Positions 18,374-27,733 of a stretch of 64,000 nucleotides of DNA are shown here, piece after piece. The notes below the pieces were generated by a model. That model made no database searches. It saw only the letters and a list, made by a program, of their open reading frames with translations, and was not told the origin of the DNA. Source of the stretch: Sphingobium aromaticiconvertens (GTDB lineage Bacteria; Pseudomonadota; Alphaproteobacteria; Sphingomonadales; Sphingomonadaceae); assembly GCF_037154075.1 (NCBI RefSeq), contig NZ_JBANRJ010000001.1, forward strand, positions 1,223,501 through 1,287,500, written 5' to 3'. The translations under genes and the position numbers were made by a program. Each line of letters starts with the position of its first letter. Within the stretch, counting starts at the first letter, position 1.

Positions 18374-19236
18374 GGATTGGTCGCTGCCTGTTTGCCAGCC
18401 TGCCTTTTTTGGCGATGGGGCTGGTGCAGGTGGCTGCCCAGCCATCACTGGCTCTGCCTGCGGCCACGCCAACGACAGTATTTCGCTTCGATCGTCCGAT
18501 CACACAAGGGGCGGCGGTGCTGGGCAAGGCGCCTGCGGGCACAATCGAGCTGCGGTTTGATGGTGCGCCCGTCGCGGTCGATGCCGACGGCCGTTTCCTG
18601 ATCGCGTTCGACCGTGATGCGCCGCCCTCTGCAATACTGACCGCTCGCACTGCTGATGGCCGAGCTTTTGCCCAATCCCTCAGTGTTGCGCCCCGCGCCT
18701 GGCGGATCGAGCGCGTGAATGCCCCGTTACGCCCTACCAAGAATAGCGAGACGTTCATGGCGCTGCGCGCGCCGGAACGGGCGCAGATTGCCGCCGCGCG
18801 CACTGTCGCGTCCAATGCACAGGGGTGGCGGCAGACTTTCATCTGGCCCCGAACTGGCCGCATTTCCGGCCTGTTCGGGTCGCAGCGCATTTATCAGGGC
18901 GCCCCCGGTGCCTATCATGGCGGGGTGGATATAGCGGGCGCTACAGGCGAACCGGTGATCGCACCGGCTGATGGCGTGGTGATACTGGCGGCCGATCACC
19001 CCTTCACGCTGGAGGGGAATCTGCTGATGATCGACCATGGTCATGGCCTCAACAGCGCCTTCCTTCATTTGTCGCGCATTGACGTCAAGGCGGGCGATGT
19101 GGTGCGGCAGGGGCAGCGCATTGGTGCGATAGGCGCAACCGGCCGCGCAACGGGACCGCATCTACACTGGGGCATGAAATGGAACGATGCCCGCATCGAC
19201 CCGCTGTTGCTGGCAGGGGTGATGCCGGGCGGTTGA
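18370..19236 (+). CDS. M23 family metallopeptidase (LytM domain), exported
   Basis: A 288-residue exported protein with an N-terminal signal (around residues 1-30) and a C-terminal LytM/peptidase M23 domain. Zinc ligands are visible in HGGVD (around residue 185) and in HLHWG near the C-terminus; a third histidine lies in DHGHGLNSAFLHLS. All catalytic residues appear present, so it may cut peptidoglycan cross-bridges rather than being a degenerate activator of the EnvC/NlpD kind. An N-terminal beta-rich region of about 120 residues precedes it. The ATG at 18370 overlaps the DUF2093 stop. Confidence 0.88.
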   Translation: MRIGRCLFASLPFLAMGLVQVAAQPSLALPAATPTTVFRFDRPITQGAAVLGKAPAGTIELRFDGAPVAVDADGRFLIAFDRDAPPSAILTARTADGRAFAQSLSVAPRAWRIERVNAPLRPTKNSETFMALRAPERAQIAAARTVASNAQGWRQTFIWPRTGRISGLFGSQRIYQGAPGAYHGGVDIAGATGEPVIAPADGVVILAADHPFTLEGNLLMIDHGHGLNSAFLHLSRIDVKAGDVVRQGQRIGAIGATGRATGPHLHWGMKWNDARIDPLLLAGVMPGG

Positions 19237-19246
19237 TCCCTGGATT

Positions 19247-19795
19247 TCAGCTGACCCGTTTCATGCGAACCGACGGCCAGCCGTTCACGCTGCCCATGAA
19301 GCTGCCCATGGCTGCGCGCTTGATCTTGATCGCCATGCCGGTTTTGGGTGAACGGGTGGGGATTGCTTCCGTCGTCTGCCACTCGGCGCCGTCATCCAAC
19401 CGGAAAGACCATTTGCCATAGCCCAGGTTGCGCACGGCGCTCAGCTTTGCCTCGATCGTCGTGAATTCGGTCTGTGCACCCTCTGCCTGATCGCCATCAT
19501 TGTCGCCAAGAAATGGGAGTTTTGGGAGGCTGAAGCCGAATAGCGAGCGACGGGTCTTCTTCAGTTCTTCCTTGTCCAGAACGACGACCTCGTCATTCTG
19601 CGAAGCGGTTTCCATGGCGCCGACCTGGCGATCGTAACAGGCGAGACGCGCGGCGGAATCAGTGATTGTCCGGCAGTCGAGCAGGCGAACGAAGATTTCC
19701 GGGCGTGGTTGGCTTGGGGGGGCGGCCAATGCATCATTCGCCAGTCCCAGCGTCATGATTAGGCCGATTATTGCGGTGAGTCCCGAATTGCGCAT
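19247..19795 (-). CDS. Small exported protein of unknown function
   Basis: A 182-residue protein with a signal peptide ending around ANDALAA. Just after it comes the motif LLDCRTITDSAARLACYD, a two-cysteine pattern (C-x11-C-Y-D) common in small periplasmic proteins. The middle is acidic (GDNDGDQAEGAQ), and the C-terminal part, with WSFRLDDGAEWQTTE and AIKIKRAAMGSF, looks like a small beta domain. I do not recognise the family. The start could be ATG 19795 or ATG 19807; both keep the signal peptide. It converges with the M23 gene, 10 bp away. Confidence 0.65.
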   Translation of the reverse strand: MRNSGLTAIIGLIMTLGLANDALAAPPSQPRPEIFVRLLDCRTITDSAARLACYDRQVGAMETASQNDEVVVLDKEELKKTRRSLFGFSLPKLPFLGDNDGDQAEGAQTEFTTIEAKLSAVRNLGYGKWSFRLDDGAEWQTTEAIPTRSPKTGMAIKIKRAAMGSFMGSVNGWPSVRMKRVS

Positions 19796-20253
19796 GGTTC
19801 CGCTCATTCCCTTTTCGTGCCGTGCCATCGTGCAGTGGCGCGTCCTGATTGTGACGCCAGCATCATGGCAGAATGAAGCAGCAGCATGCAACCAACCGTT
19901 CATGTGCCCCCAATTCTCACATCGCATGGCTGCAGGCCGACCAAAAGGAACACTGATGCATAAATGTCGGGAATATAATTATTTAACTGGCGGCGTTTGC
20001 GCAGTTTTGATGGCCATGTTGTAAAATTGCTACATCGCCGCCCAAAAGCAGCGCGCGGACTGAAGGCCTGCTTTACAGCCTGCGCGCACCCGCGCAACAT
20101 GACCGCAGCCCGCGTGAGGAAATATGCTGTCGGGCACCTTGATCGTTCGTTCCTGAATTCAGGGAGGTAGCGGACGTAAAAGGGCTTCTTCACGCGCAAG
20201 CAATAGTCATGGCGGGCAATGCCCGTCGTTACTCCAGAGCAAGGGACTGGATA
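19796..20253. other. 458-bp intergenic region upstream of the TonB receptor
   Basis: No convincing gene is seen. It contains an AT-rich patch at about 19950-20030, unusual for this genome, with a TAAAAT at 20022-20027 that could be a -10 element, and a perfect 12-bp palindrome CCTGAATTCAGG at 20152-20163. The region separates divergent genes and is the likely site of regulation of the highly codon-biased receptor gene. A 22-codon open frame (from about 19955) inside the AT-rich patch has no clear ribosome site and was not called. Confidence 0.4.
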
Positions 20254-23154
20254 GTGAAGAATATTTCGAAGATCGCGCTTCTGCGCGCCGGCGTCGCACC
20301 GGTAATACTGGGCGCGGCGCTCATCTCTGCGTCGGCATTCGCGCAGGAAGCGCAGGGAGCTGCTGACGACGCCCAGAACGATGTCATCATCGTGACGGGG
20401 TCGCGTATCGCACGGCCCGATCTGGAACAGGCAAGCCCGGTTTCCGTCGTGGCGGCACAGGAATTTGCGCTTCGCGGCGCAACCAACGTCGAGAATGTGC
20501 TTAATAGCATGCCGCAGGTTACGGGTTCGACCAGCGGCGCGGACAACAATCCCGGTGGTGGCATCGCCACGGTCAACCTTCGTAACCTAGGTACGCAGCG
20601 TACGCTCGTCTTGGTCGATGGTCGTCGTTACGTTTCGTTTGATACGACTCAGGTCGTCGATCTCAACACCATTCCTTCGGCGCTGATTGAGCGAGTTGAT
20701 GTGGTCACGGGTGGCCGTTCGGCAGTATATGGTTCGGATGCGATCGCCGGCGTGGTCAATTTCGTCCTGAAGCAGGATTTTGAGGGTATTGAGCTTAATT
20801 CGACTTATGGCCTGACCGACAAGGGCGATGGCCAATATTGGGACGTCAATGGCACGATCGGTGCGAACTTTGCTGACGGTCGCGGTAATATCGTCACCCA
20901 TATCGGTTATTATGACCGCAAGTCGGTTTATGCTCAGGCACGTGGTTTTTCGCGTAACGCGTTGCAGGAAGATGTCGATGACGATGGCAATCCCTTCGTG
21001 TTCTTCGGCGGCTCTGGCTCGGTTCCGCAGGGGCGTGTTACGCTGCCGAACGGCAACGGAGTAGATTTCGCGCCTGACGGTACAATATCTCCTTATGATT
21101 CGACGACCGACGCCTATAATTATGCACCGGTCAATTTCTTGCAGGTCCCGCAGAAGCGCTTCATCATTTCGACTATGGCGCGTTACGAAATTTCGGATGC
21201 GTTTCAGCCCTATCTGCAGGGTCAGTTCATCAACAACCGCGTAACCGGGGAACTGGCGGCGACGCCGATTGGCAACTCCACGCCGCTGGGTACGGGTGCG
21301 GACGCGGGTTCGCTTGGCCCGCTGCGCCTGCACGTCAATTCGCCGTTTTTCGCACCGTCTACCCAGGCAACATTCCGCGCTCTGGATACGGATGGTGACG
21401 GTTACATTACGACCAACAATTATGGATTCCGTACGACCGGCATCGGTCCGCGTACCCAGCAGGATGAGCGTAACGCTTTCCGTGTCCTGCTCGGCATGAA
21501 GGGCGATATCGGTTCGGGCTGGAGCTATGACGGCTCCTACATGTATGCTCGTACGAAGAATACGCAGCGCCAGACCGGTAACGTCAATCTCGCCAATTTC
21601 CTGGGTTCGGTAACGACCGCCTTCCAGGATCCCACCACCGGTGCGTTGAGTGGCAATCCCATCCCCGGGGTAGCTGGTGGCGGTAATCTGGTTTGTGCCA
21701 ATGGTGTTGCCTCATGCGTTCCCGCCAACTTGTTCGGTATTGGCAATCTCAGCCCAGAGGCTGTCAATTATCTGGGGCTGGGTGCGACCAACATAGAAGA
21801 ATATACCACGCAGGTTGCCACTTTCGCTCTCACCAACTCCGAACTTTTCGACTTGGGCGCAGGTGGTGTCGGCGTGGCTCTGGGTGCGGAATGGCGTAAG
21901 GAAAGCGGCCGGACCGATCCCGACCAGAATCTGGCATCGGGCAACGTCGCGGGCTTCAACCCTGGCGCGCCGACGCAGGGCGAATATAGCGTCACCGAGT
22001 TTTTCGGCGAAGTGAACATTCCACTGCTGGCCGATCAGGCCTTCGCCAACCGTCTGGAATTGAACGGCGCGGCGCGTTATTCCAACTATTCCAATGCGGT
22101 CGGCAATGTCTTTACCTGGGCAGCAGGCGGCCTGTATGAGCCGATCAAGGGCGTTGGTTTCCGTGGCCAGTATCAGAAGGCCATTCGCGGTCCCAGCGTC
22201 AACGAACTCTTCCTTGGTCAGACAGTCAGCTTCGACGGCGCGGAGGATCCTTGCGCAACGGCGGCAGCAACAACAGGTGCTCTGGCACAGGCATGTCTTG
22301 CCGGTGGCGTGCCTCAGACAGCGTTGGGCAGCACCTCCCTTTCGGATCCTGCCCTCGTCAACCCCCCAACGACGGTCCTGGGTAATCCCGACCTGCGTGA
22401 GGAAAAGTCGACGACCTGGACCGTTGGCGGCGTGCTTACGCCGACCTTCCTGCCGGGCTTCTCGGCAACCGTCGATTATTATAATATCAAAATCGATGGT
22501 TACATCTCGCGTCTCGGACAGAGCAACCTGTTCCAGGCCTGCTATGTTCAGGGCCTTGATCAATATTGCGATTCCATCAGCCGCAATGCCGATGGACAGG
22601 TCGATAGGATCGTTGATACGAACCTGAATTCGGGCGGTCTCAAGACGAACGGCATTGATGTCGGCGTGAACTATTCGTTTCCGATCGGCGGCGATAATCG
22701 GATCGCTCTCGCCTTCAACGGTTCGCGTTTGCTCAAGTTCGACTTCACGCCGATCGTGGGTATTCCTATCGTGAACGAATGCGCGGGCCGCTTCGGTAAC
22801 AGCTGTGGCCAGCCTACTCCGAAATGGAAGCACACCGCTCGTGCAACGTTCATCACGGGACCGGCCACTTTCTCCGCAGCCTGGCGCTACCTGGGTCCGG
22901 TCCGTGACGATAATGATGACCAGACGTTCTTCTTTGAACGGTCAAAGGCTCAGAGCTATGTTGATTTCGCATTCAGCTTCGATGCCAGCGAGAACTTCAC
23001 GCTTACTGGCGGTATGAACAACGCATTCAACAAGAAGCCCCCGTTGTCGGCGTCCGCTCAGAACGGTGGTAACGGCGAACAGTCGAATACTTATCCGAAT
23101 GTCTATGACGTTCTTGGTCGTGCTTTCTTCATGAGCGGCAAGTTGCGCTTCTGA
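20254..23154 (+). CDS. TonB-dependent outer membrane receptor
   Basis: A 966-residue outer membrane receptor. A signal peptide (VKNISKIALLRAG to ASAFAQ) is followed by a plug domain starting DVIIVTGSRIARPDLEQ, with RNLGTQRTLVLVDGRRY and GSDAIAGVVNF, then a beta-barrel ending in aromatic residues (GKLRF at the C-terminus). The long loops and the GSRIAR signature fit sphingomonad and caulobacter receptors of the oar-like or carbohydrate/peptide-uptake type; the ligand is unknown. The GTG at 20254 is preferred over upstream frames because AGGGA lies 9 bp upstream and the signal peptide starts there. Codons are strongly biased to CGT, GGT and GTT, as in highly expressed genes. Confidence 0.93.
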   Translation: MKNISKIALLRAGVAPVILGAALISASAFAQEAQGAADDAQNDVIIVTGSRIARPDLEQASPVSVVAAQEFALRGATNVENVLNSMPQVTGSTSGADNNPGGGIATVNLRNLGTQRTLVLVDGRRYVSFDTTQVVDLNTIPSALIERVDVVTGGRSAVYGSDAIAGVVNFVLKQDFEGIELNSTYGLTDKGDGQYWDVNGTIGANFADGRGNIVTHIGYYDRKSVYAQARGFSRNALQEDVDDDGNPFVFFGGSGSVPQGRVTLPNGNGVDFAPDGTISPYDSTTDAYNYAPVNFLQVPQKRFIISTMARYEISDAFQPYLQGQFINNRVTGELAATPIGNSTPLGTGADAGSLGPLRLHVNSPFFAPSTQATFRALDTDGDGYITTNNYGFRTTGIGPRTQQDERNAFRVLLGMKGDIGSGWSYDGSYMYARTKNTQRQTGNVNLANFLGSVTTAFQDPTTGALSGNPIPGVAGGGNLVCANGVASCVPANLFGIGNLSPEAVNYLGLGATNIEEYTTQVATFALTNSELFDLGAGGVGVALGAEWRKESGRTDPDQNLASGNVAGFNPGAPTQGEYSVTEFFGEVNIPLLADQAFANRLELNGAARYSNYSNAVGNVFTWAAGGLYEPIKGVGFRGQYQKAIRGPSVNELFLGQTVSFDGAEDPCATAAATTGALAQACLAGGVPQTALGSTSLSDPALVNPPTTVLGNPDLREEKSTTWTVGGVLTPTFLPGFSATVDYYNIKIDGYISRLGQSNLFQACYVQGLDQYCDSISRNADGQVDRIVDTNLNSGGLKTNGIDVGVNYSFPIGGDNRIALAFNGSRLLKFDFTPIVGIPIVNECAGRFGNSCGQPTPKWKHTARATFITGPATFSAAWRYLGPVRDDNDDQTFFFERSKAQSYVDFAFSFDASENFTLTGGMNNAFNKKPPLSASAQNGGNGEQSNTYPNVYDVLGRAFFMSGKLRF

Positions 23155-23173
23155 TTTAATTGCGATTGGAAAC

Positions 23174-23213
23174 AAAAATGGGGGTGCTTCCATCAGGAAG
23201 CACCCCCATTTTT
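23174..23213. terminator. Bidirectional Rho-independent terminator
   Basis: A perfect 17-bp inverted repeat: left arm 23174-23190 (AAAAATGGGGGTGCTTC), a five-base loop, and right arm 23196-23212. The stem is GC-rich at the core and flanked by A and T runs, so it gives a U-tract in both directions. It lies between the convergent ends of the TonB receptor and clpB. Confidence 0.93.
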
Positions 23214-23229
23214 ATACTGAATCGAGGGG

Positions 23230-25809
23230 TTAGCTCACACCCAGCACCAGCGCCCCGTCGCCATCCTCGACCTTCACCGTTGAACCATCGGGCACCTCTC
23301 CTCGCAGGATCAGGTCGGCCAGCGGGTCCTGCAAATAGCGTTGCACCGCGCGCTTCAACGGTCGTGCGCCATAGATCGGGTCATAGCCGACCCGCCCCAG
23401 CCAGGCCCGCGCGCCGTCCGTCAGGTCGAGTGTCACCTTGCGGTCCTTGAGCAGTTTTTGCACCCGGCCCACCTGAATATCCACGATCGGTCCCATATGT
23501 TCGGCAGCGAGGCGGTGGAACAGGATGATCTCGTCCAGGCGATTGAGGAATTCCGGACGGAAATGCGCCCGGACCATATCCATCACTTGCGGCTCCACAT
23601 CCTCGACAGTCTGCCCGTCAGCCATGCCGGACAGATACTGGCTGCCCAGATTGGACGTCAGCACGATGATCGTGTTGGTGAAATCGACCGTGCGACCCTG
23701 CCCATCGGTCAGGCGGCCGTCGTCCAGCACCTGTAGCAGCACGTTGAACACATCGCTGTGCGCCTTTTCGACCTCATCGAACAGGATCACCTGATAGGGG
23801 CGGCGGCGGACGGCCTCGGTCAGCACGCCGCCTTCCTCATAACCGACATAGCCCGGAGGCGCGCCGATCAGCCGGGCGACCGAATGCTTCTCCATGAACT
23901 CGCTCATGTCGATCCGCACCATCGCGCTCTCATCGTCGAACAGAAAGCCCGCAAGCGCCTTGGTCAACTCGGTCTTGCCGACGCCGGTGGGGCCAAGAAA
24001 CAGGAAGCTGCCCAGCGGCCGGTTCGGGTCCTGCAGTCCCGCCCGGCTGCGGCGCACGGCTTTGGACACGGCCCGGACCGCGTCGGTCTGGCCGATGACG
24101 CGCTTGCCCAGTTCCGCCTCCATGTTGAGCAGCTTTTCGCGCTCGCCCTCCAGCATCTTGTCGACGGGAATGCCGGTCCAGCGGCTGACGATGGCGGCGA
24201 TATCCTCGCTCGTCACTTCTTCGCGCAGCATCGCGCCGGCGGTCGCGGTTTCGACCTCGGCCAGTTGCTTTTCCAGTTGCGGGATGGTGCCATAGGATAG
24301 TTCGCCCGCGCGGCCCAGGTCGCCCGCGCGCTGCGCTTGCTCAAGCTCCAGCCGGGCAGCGTCCAGCCGCTCCTTGATCTTCGCCTCGCCCGCGATCTTG
24401 TCCTTTTCCGCCTGCCAGCGGCCGGTCAGTTCAGCCGATTGCTGCTCGAAATTGGCAAGGTCGGCTTCCAGCGTGGCCAATCGATCGGCCGACGCCTTGT
24501 CGGTTTCCTTCTTCAGTGCCTCACGCTCGATCTTGAGCTGGATGATCCGCCGGTCGAGCGTTTCGATCTCTTCGGGCTTGCTCTCCACCTCCATGCGGAG
24601 GCGAGATGCAGCCTCGTCCATCAGGTCGATCGCCTTGTCCGGCAGGAAGCGGTCGGTGATGTAGCGGTGGGACAGCGTCGCGGAGGACACGATCGCGGTA
24701 TCGGTGATCCGCACGCCATGGTGCAACTCATATTTTTCCTTGAGGCCGCGCAGGATGGAGATGGTATCCTCGACCGTCGGTTCGCCCACGAAGACGGGCT
24801 GGAACCGCCGCTGGAGTGCCGGGTCTTTCTCCACATATTTGCGATATTCGTCCAGCGTCGTCGCGCCGATGCAATGGAGTTCACCACGCGCCAAAGCGGG
24901 CTTCAGCAGATTGCCCGCATCCATCGCGCCTTCTGATTTGCCCGCGCCGATCAGCGTGTGCATCTCGTCGATGAACAGGACGATCTGGCCCTCGGCGCCC
25001 TTCACCTCGTCCAGTACGCCTTTCAGTCGTTCTTCAAATTCACCGCGATATTTGGCGCCCGCGATCAGGCTGCCCATGTCGAGCGCCATCAGCGTGCGGT
25101 CCTTGAGCGTATCGGGCACGTCGCCATTCGCGATCCGCAGCGCCAGTCCTTCGGCGATGGCGGTCTTGCCGACGCCGGGTTCACCGATCAGCACGGGATT
25201 ATTCTTGGTCCGGCGCGCCAGAATCTGAATCGTGCGGCGTATTTCCTCATCGCGGCCGATGACCGGATCGAGTTTGCCCGCCTTGGCCGCTTCGGTGAGG
25301 TCGCGAGCGAATTTCTTGAGCGCGTCATAGCGGTCTTCCGCCCCGGCCGTGTCGGCGGTGCGCCCGCCGCGCAAGGCGGTGATGGCGGCATTCAGCCCCT
25401 CCGGTTTTACGCCCGCGCGCTCCAGCGCCTTGCCCGCTGCCGTGGTGGGGGAAAGGGCGAGCGCCAGCAACAGCCGCTCGACGGTGACGAAACTGTCGCC
25501 CACCTTCTGCGCTACCTGCTCGGCAGTATCGAGGACGCGCACTATGTCATTGTCCAGCCCCGGCGTTTGCTGCGCGCCGCTGCCGGAGACAGACGGAATC
25601 TTCGCCAGCGTCGCATCCACCTCACGCAGCGCGATGGTCGCATCGCCGCCTGCCGCCTTGATGAGACCCGACGCCATGCCCTGCTCGTCTTCCAGCAATG
25701 CTTTCAGCAGATGCTCCGGACTGATCCGCTGATGGCTCATCCGTATGGCAACGGTTTGCGCCGACTGGAGAAAGCCCTTGGCGCGGTCGGTGAATTTCTC
25801 GAGGTTCAT
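23230..25809 (-). CDS. clpB: ATP-dependent chaperone ClpB
   Basis: An 859-residue Hsp100 disaggregase that rescues aggregated proteins with DnaK. The domains in order are an N-terminal Clp repeat domain ([24 protein letters not shown]), AAA-1 with Walker A GEPGVGKT, a long coiled-coil middle domain, and AAA-2 with Walker A GPTGVGKT and Walker [12 protein letters not shown]. The start is ATG 25809, which gives the conserved [10 protein letters not shown] and has GAGGA a few bases upstream. The leader holds two tandem hairpins. Family regulation is by heat shock; no clear sigma-32 promoter is seen here. Confidence 0.97.
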   Translation of the reverse strand: MNLEKFTDRAKGFLQSAQTVAIRMSHQRISPEHLLKALLEDEQGMASGLIKAAGGDATIALREVDATLAKIPSVSGSGAQQTPGLDNDIVRVLDTAEQVAQKVGDSFVTVERLLLALALSPTTAAGKALERAGVKPEGLNAAITALRGGRTADTAGAEDRYDALKKFARDLTEAAKAGKLDPVIGRDEEIRRTIQILARRTKNNPVLIGEPGVGKTAIAEGLALRIANGDVPDTLKDRTLMALDMGSLIAGAKYRGEFEERLKGVLDEVKGAEGQIVLFIDEMHTLIGAGKSEGAMDAGNLLKPALARGELHCIGATTLDEYRKYVEKDPALQRRFQPVFVGEPTVEDTISILRGLKEKYELHHGVRITDTAIVSSATLSHRYITDRFLPDKAIDLMDEAASRLRMEVESKPEEIETLDRRIIQLKIEREALKKETDKASADRLATLEADLANFEQQSAELTGRWQAEKDKIAGEAKIKERLDAARLELEQAQRAGDLGRAGELSYGTIPQLEKQLAEVETATAGAMLREEVTSEDIAAIVSRWTGIPVDKMLEGEREKLLNMEAELGKRVIGQTDAVRAVSKAVRRSRAGLQDPNRPLGSFLFLGPTGVGKTELTKALAGFLFDDESAMVRIDMSEFMEKHSVARLIGAPPGYVGYEEGGVLTEAVRRRPYQVILFDEVEKAHSDVFNVLLQVLDDGRLTDGQGRTVDFTNTIIVLTSNLGSQYLSGMADGQTVEDVEPQVMDMVRAHFRPEFLNRLDEIILFHRLAAEHMGPIVDIQVGRVQKLLKDRKVTLDLTDGARAWLGRVGYDPIYGARPLKRAVQRYLQDPLADLILRGEVPDGSTVKVEDGDGALVLGVS

Positions 25810-25844
25810 ACTATCCTCATGGGGTTTGACAGACCAGCAATGTG

Positions 25845-25890
25845 GTGTTGCTAAAAAGCAACACAAGAGGGCGACGCATTTTTATGCGTC
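25845..25890. promoter_or_regulatory. Two tandem perfect hairpins in the clpB leader
   Basis: The first palindrome has arms 25845-25852 and 25857-25864 (GTGTTGCT with its complement AGCAACAC) and a 4-base loop. The second has arms 25873-25879 and 25884-25890 (GACGCAT, ATGCGTC) and a 4-base loop. Read on the clpB strand, the loops are AAAA and UUUU. Neither is followed by a U-tract, so they are poor intrinsic terminators for the upstream peptidase gene. They may be operators or leader RNA structures. Confidence 0.55.
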
Positions 25891-25902
25891 ACGCTTGAAG
25901 GA

Positions 25903-27549
25903 TCAAGGCTGGGGCGCCTTGGACGCATTAGGTGCGAAGGAGTCTCCGAAAAAGTCTTTCGCGTACCAGAGGGGGGCGGTGGGGGCATCGGCGATTTCCC
26001 GCGCGATCAGATAATTGACCTGCGCGAATTTCGCGGCGGCCTTCCAGTGGAAAGGCAGGTCGATCTGATCCGAGGGCTGATGATAGTCCGTCTTTAGAAA
26101 CTGCTCGAACGCGGCTTTCCCCGGTCCGGCAAAGCCCGTCATCAGGAATACGGAGGGCACGCCTTCCTGCACGAAGCGATAATGGTCGGAGCGGGTGAAC
26201 AGTCCTTCGGCGGGCAGCGGGTCGGGCGACAGGGCGATCCCGGCGGACTTGGCGGCGCGTTCGACGATGGGGCCAAGTGTCGAATGTTCCGCGCCAAAAG
26301 CGACGAGATCCTGAAAGTCGTAGGTCAGGATCGGCATGTCGAGATTGACGACGCCCACCACCTTGCCACCAGCGGGGACGATCGGATGCCGCGCCAGATA
26401 TTGCGCGCCCAGCAACCCTTTCTCTTCCGCCGTCACCGCAGCGAACAGGATCGAGCGTTTTGGCGCGGTCCCATTGTCCGCAAAGGCCTTGGCCACCGCC
26501 AGCATGGTCGCGATGCCCGACGCGTTGTCCATCGCGCCATTGTAGATCTTGTCCGCACCCTTTGCGTCCGGCTTGACGCCGATATGGTCGAGATGAGCCA
26601 TCAGCAGCACATATTCATTGGCCAGCGCCGGGTCGGAACCGGGCAGGATGGCAACGACATTCTGGCTCTTTTGCGTAGTCACCGTGCTGGTGCGGGCAAT
26701 CTTCACCAGCGGCTTGAGCGCAAAGCCCTTGATCCGTGCCCCCTTCTTTGCGGCGGCGGCACGGAGGGCGGCGACGCTCTTGCCCGATCCTGCGAACAGC
26801 GCATCGGCGGCGGCGCCGTTGACCATCGCCGATCCCCTTATGCCGGGCGCGCGGACGTAGGGCTGGCCGTCCGTATCGATCCAGGTGACACTGGGCGAGT
26901 CCGACATCTCCTTCGTCCGGTCCCAGGAGCGACGTTGCAACTGGGCAATCGTGGGTAGGGTGATGAGGCCGATCGCGCCATGCCTTTCTGCCACGATGGA
27001 TTTTTCGGCGGCCAGATGTGCGCCGATCTCACTGGGCATTCCAACCGGCGATCCACTCAGCGCGACGACATATTTGCCCTTCACGTCCAGTCCGGCATAA
27101 TCGTCAACGCCTTCCCTGGCGGACTCCAGGCCAAAGCCGACGAACACCGCCTGCGCCTCCAGCGCCTGATTGGGTTCGCGTCCGAACGGACCGATGATAG
27201 TGTCGCCGCCATTGGGAAAGGTCGCGCCACCGATCGTCAGGACCGGGGTCTTGCTCTTGTCGAGCGTGGAGAAGGACAGGGTCACAGGCTGAAACCAGCT
27301 ATCCTGCACCGCCTGTTTGAGGCTCAGCGCTTCAAAGCGTGCCGCCACGAAGCGCGACGCGATGTCATACCCCCGGCTGCCCGCATCGCGGCCCTCCAGC
27401 AGATCGTCGGCCAGGAAGGTGATGTCAGCCTTCACCGCTTCGGGAGAAAAGGTCGGCGTGGTGCTTGGCTGTGAAGTTTTTGGCTGGGAGTGGGCGGTGC
27501 TGACGAACGCCAGCGTAGCCAGCGCTGCGCCGAGGAAACGGACGGACAT
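25903..27549 (-). CDS. Exported M28 family metallopeptidase with PA domain
   Basis: A 548-residue exported zinc peptidase. A signal peptide (through AFVSTAHSQ) precedes the chain. Zinc-site motifs are MAHLDHIG (around residue 319), GAMDNASGIA (around 341) and TAEEKGLLG (around 374), typical of M28 aminopeptidases. Between the N-terminal half and the catalytic core lies a PA-type insert of roughly 150 residues. It probably releases amino acids from peptides in the periplasm or outside the cell. It is divergent from the M16 peptidase gene by 184 bp, and clpB lies downstream on the same strand. Confidence 0.9.
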   Translation of the reverse strand: MSVRFLGAALATLAFVSTAHSQPKTSQPSTTPTFSPEAVKADITFLADDLLEGRDAGSRGYDIASRFVAARFEALSLKQAVQDSWFQPVTLSFSTLDKSKTPVLTIGGATFPNGGDTIIGPFGREPNQALEAQAVFVGFGLESAREGVDDYAGLDVKGKYVVALSGSPVGMPSEIGAHLAAEKSIVAERHGAIGLITLPTIAQLQRRSWDRTKEMSDSPSVTWIDTDGQPYVRAPGIRGSAMVNGAAADALFAGSGKSVAALRAAAAKKGARIKGFALKPLVKIARTSTVTTQKSQNVVAILPGSDPALANEYVLLMAHLDHIGVKPDAKGADKIYNGAMDNASGIATMLAVAKAFADNGTAPKRSILFAAVTAEEKGLLGAQYLARHPIVPAGGKVVGVVNLDMPILTYDFQDLVAFGAEHSTLGPIVERAAKSAGIALSPDPLPAEGLFTRSDHYRFVQEGVPSVFLMTGFAGPGKAAFEQFLKTDYHQPSDQIDLPFHWKAAAKFAQVNYLIAREIADAPTAPLWYAKDFFGDSFAPNASKAPQP

Positions 27550-27733
27550 GATCGGATAACTCCCTGCGATATCAGCCGCTCGGAAGGCAGCTTGTGATGC
27601 GCAAATCCTATCGCCGCATGATGGGCTGTCCAGTCCAAAGCGTATTGCGCCGCTAAAACGCCCCGCTATGCTGCGCCCTCTCGAACGGTATCCCCATGCC
27701 GTCTCTGTGACAGGCCCAGCTCAAGAGGTTTTC

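Noticed and set aside
19955..20023. 22-codon open frame in the AT-rich gap before the TonB receptor
   Set aside because: No ribosome site and no sequence pattern beyond chance.
25810..25840. CCCCAT near the clpB start as a sigma-32 -10 element
   Set aside because: No CTTGAA-type -35 at the right distance, and the start would fall on the ribosome site.
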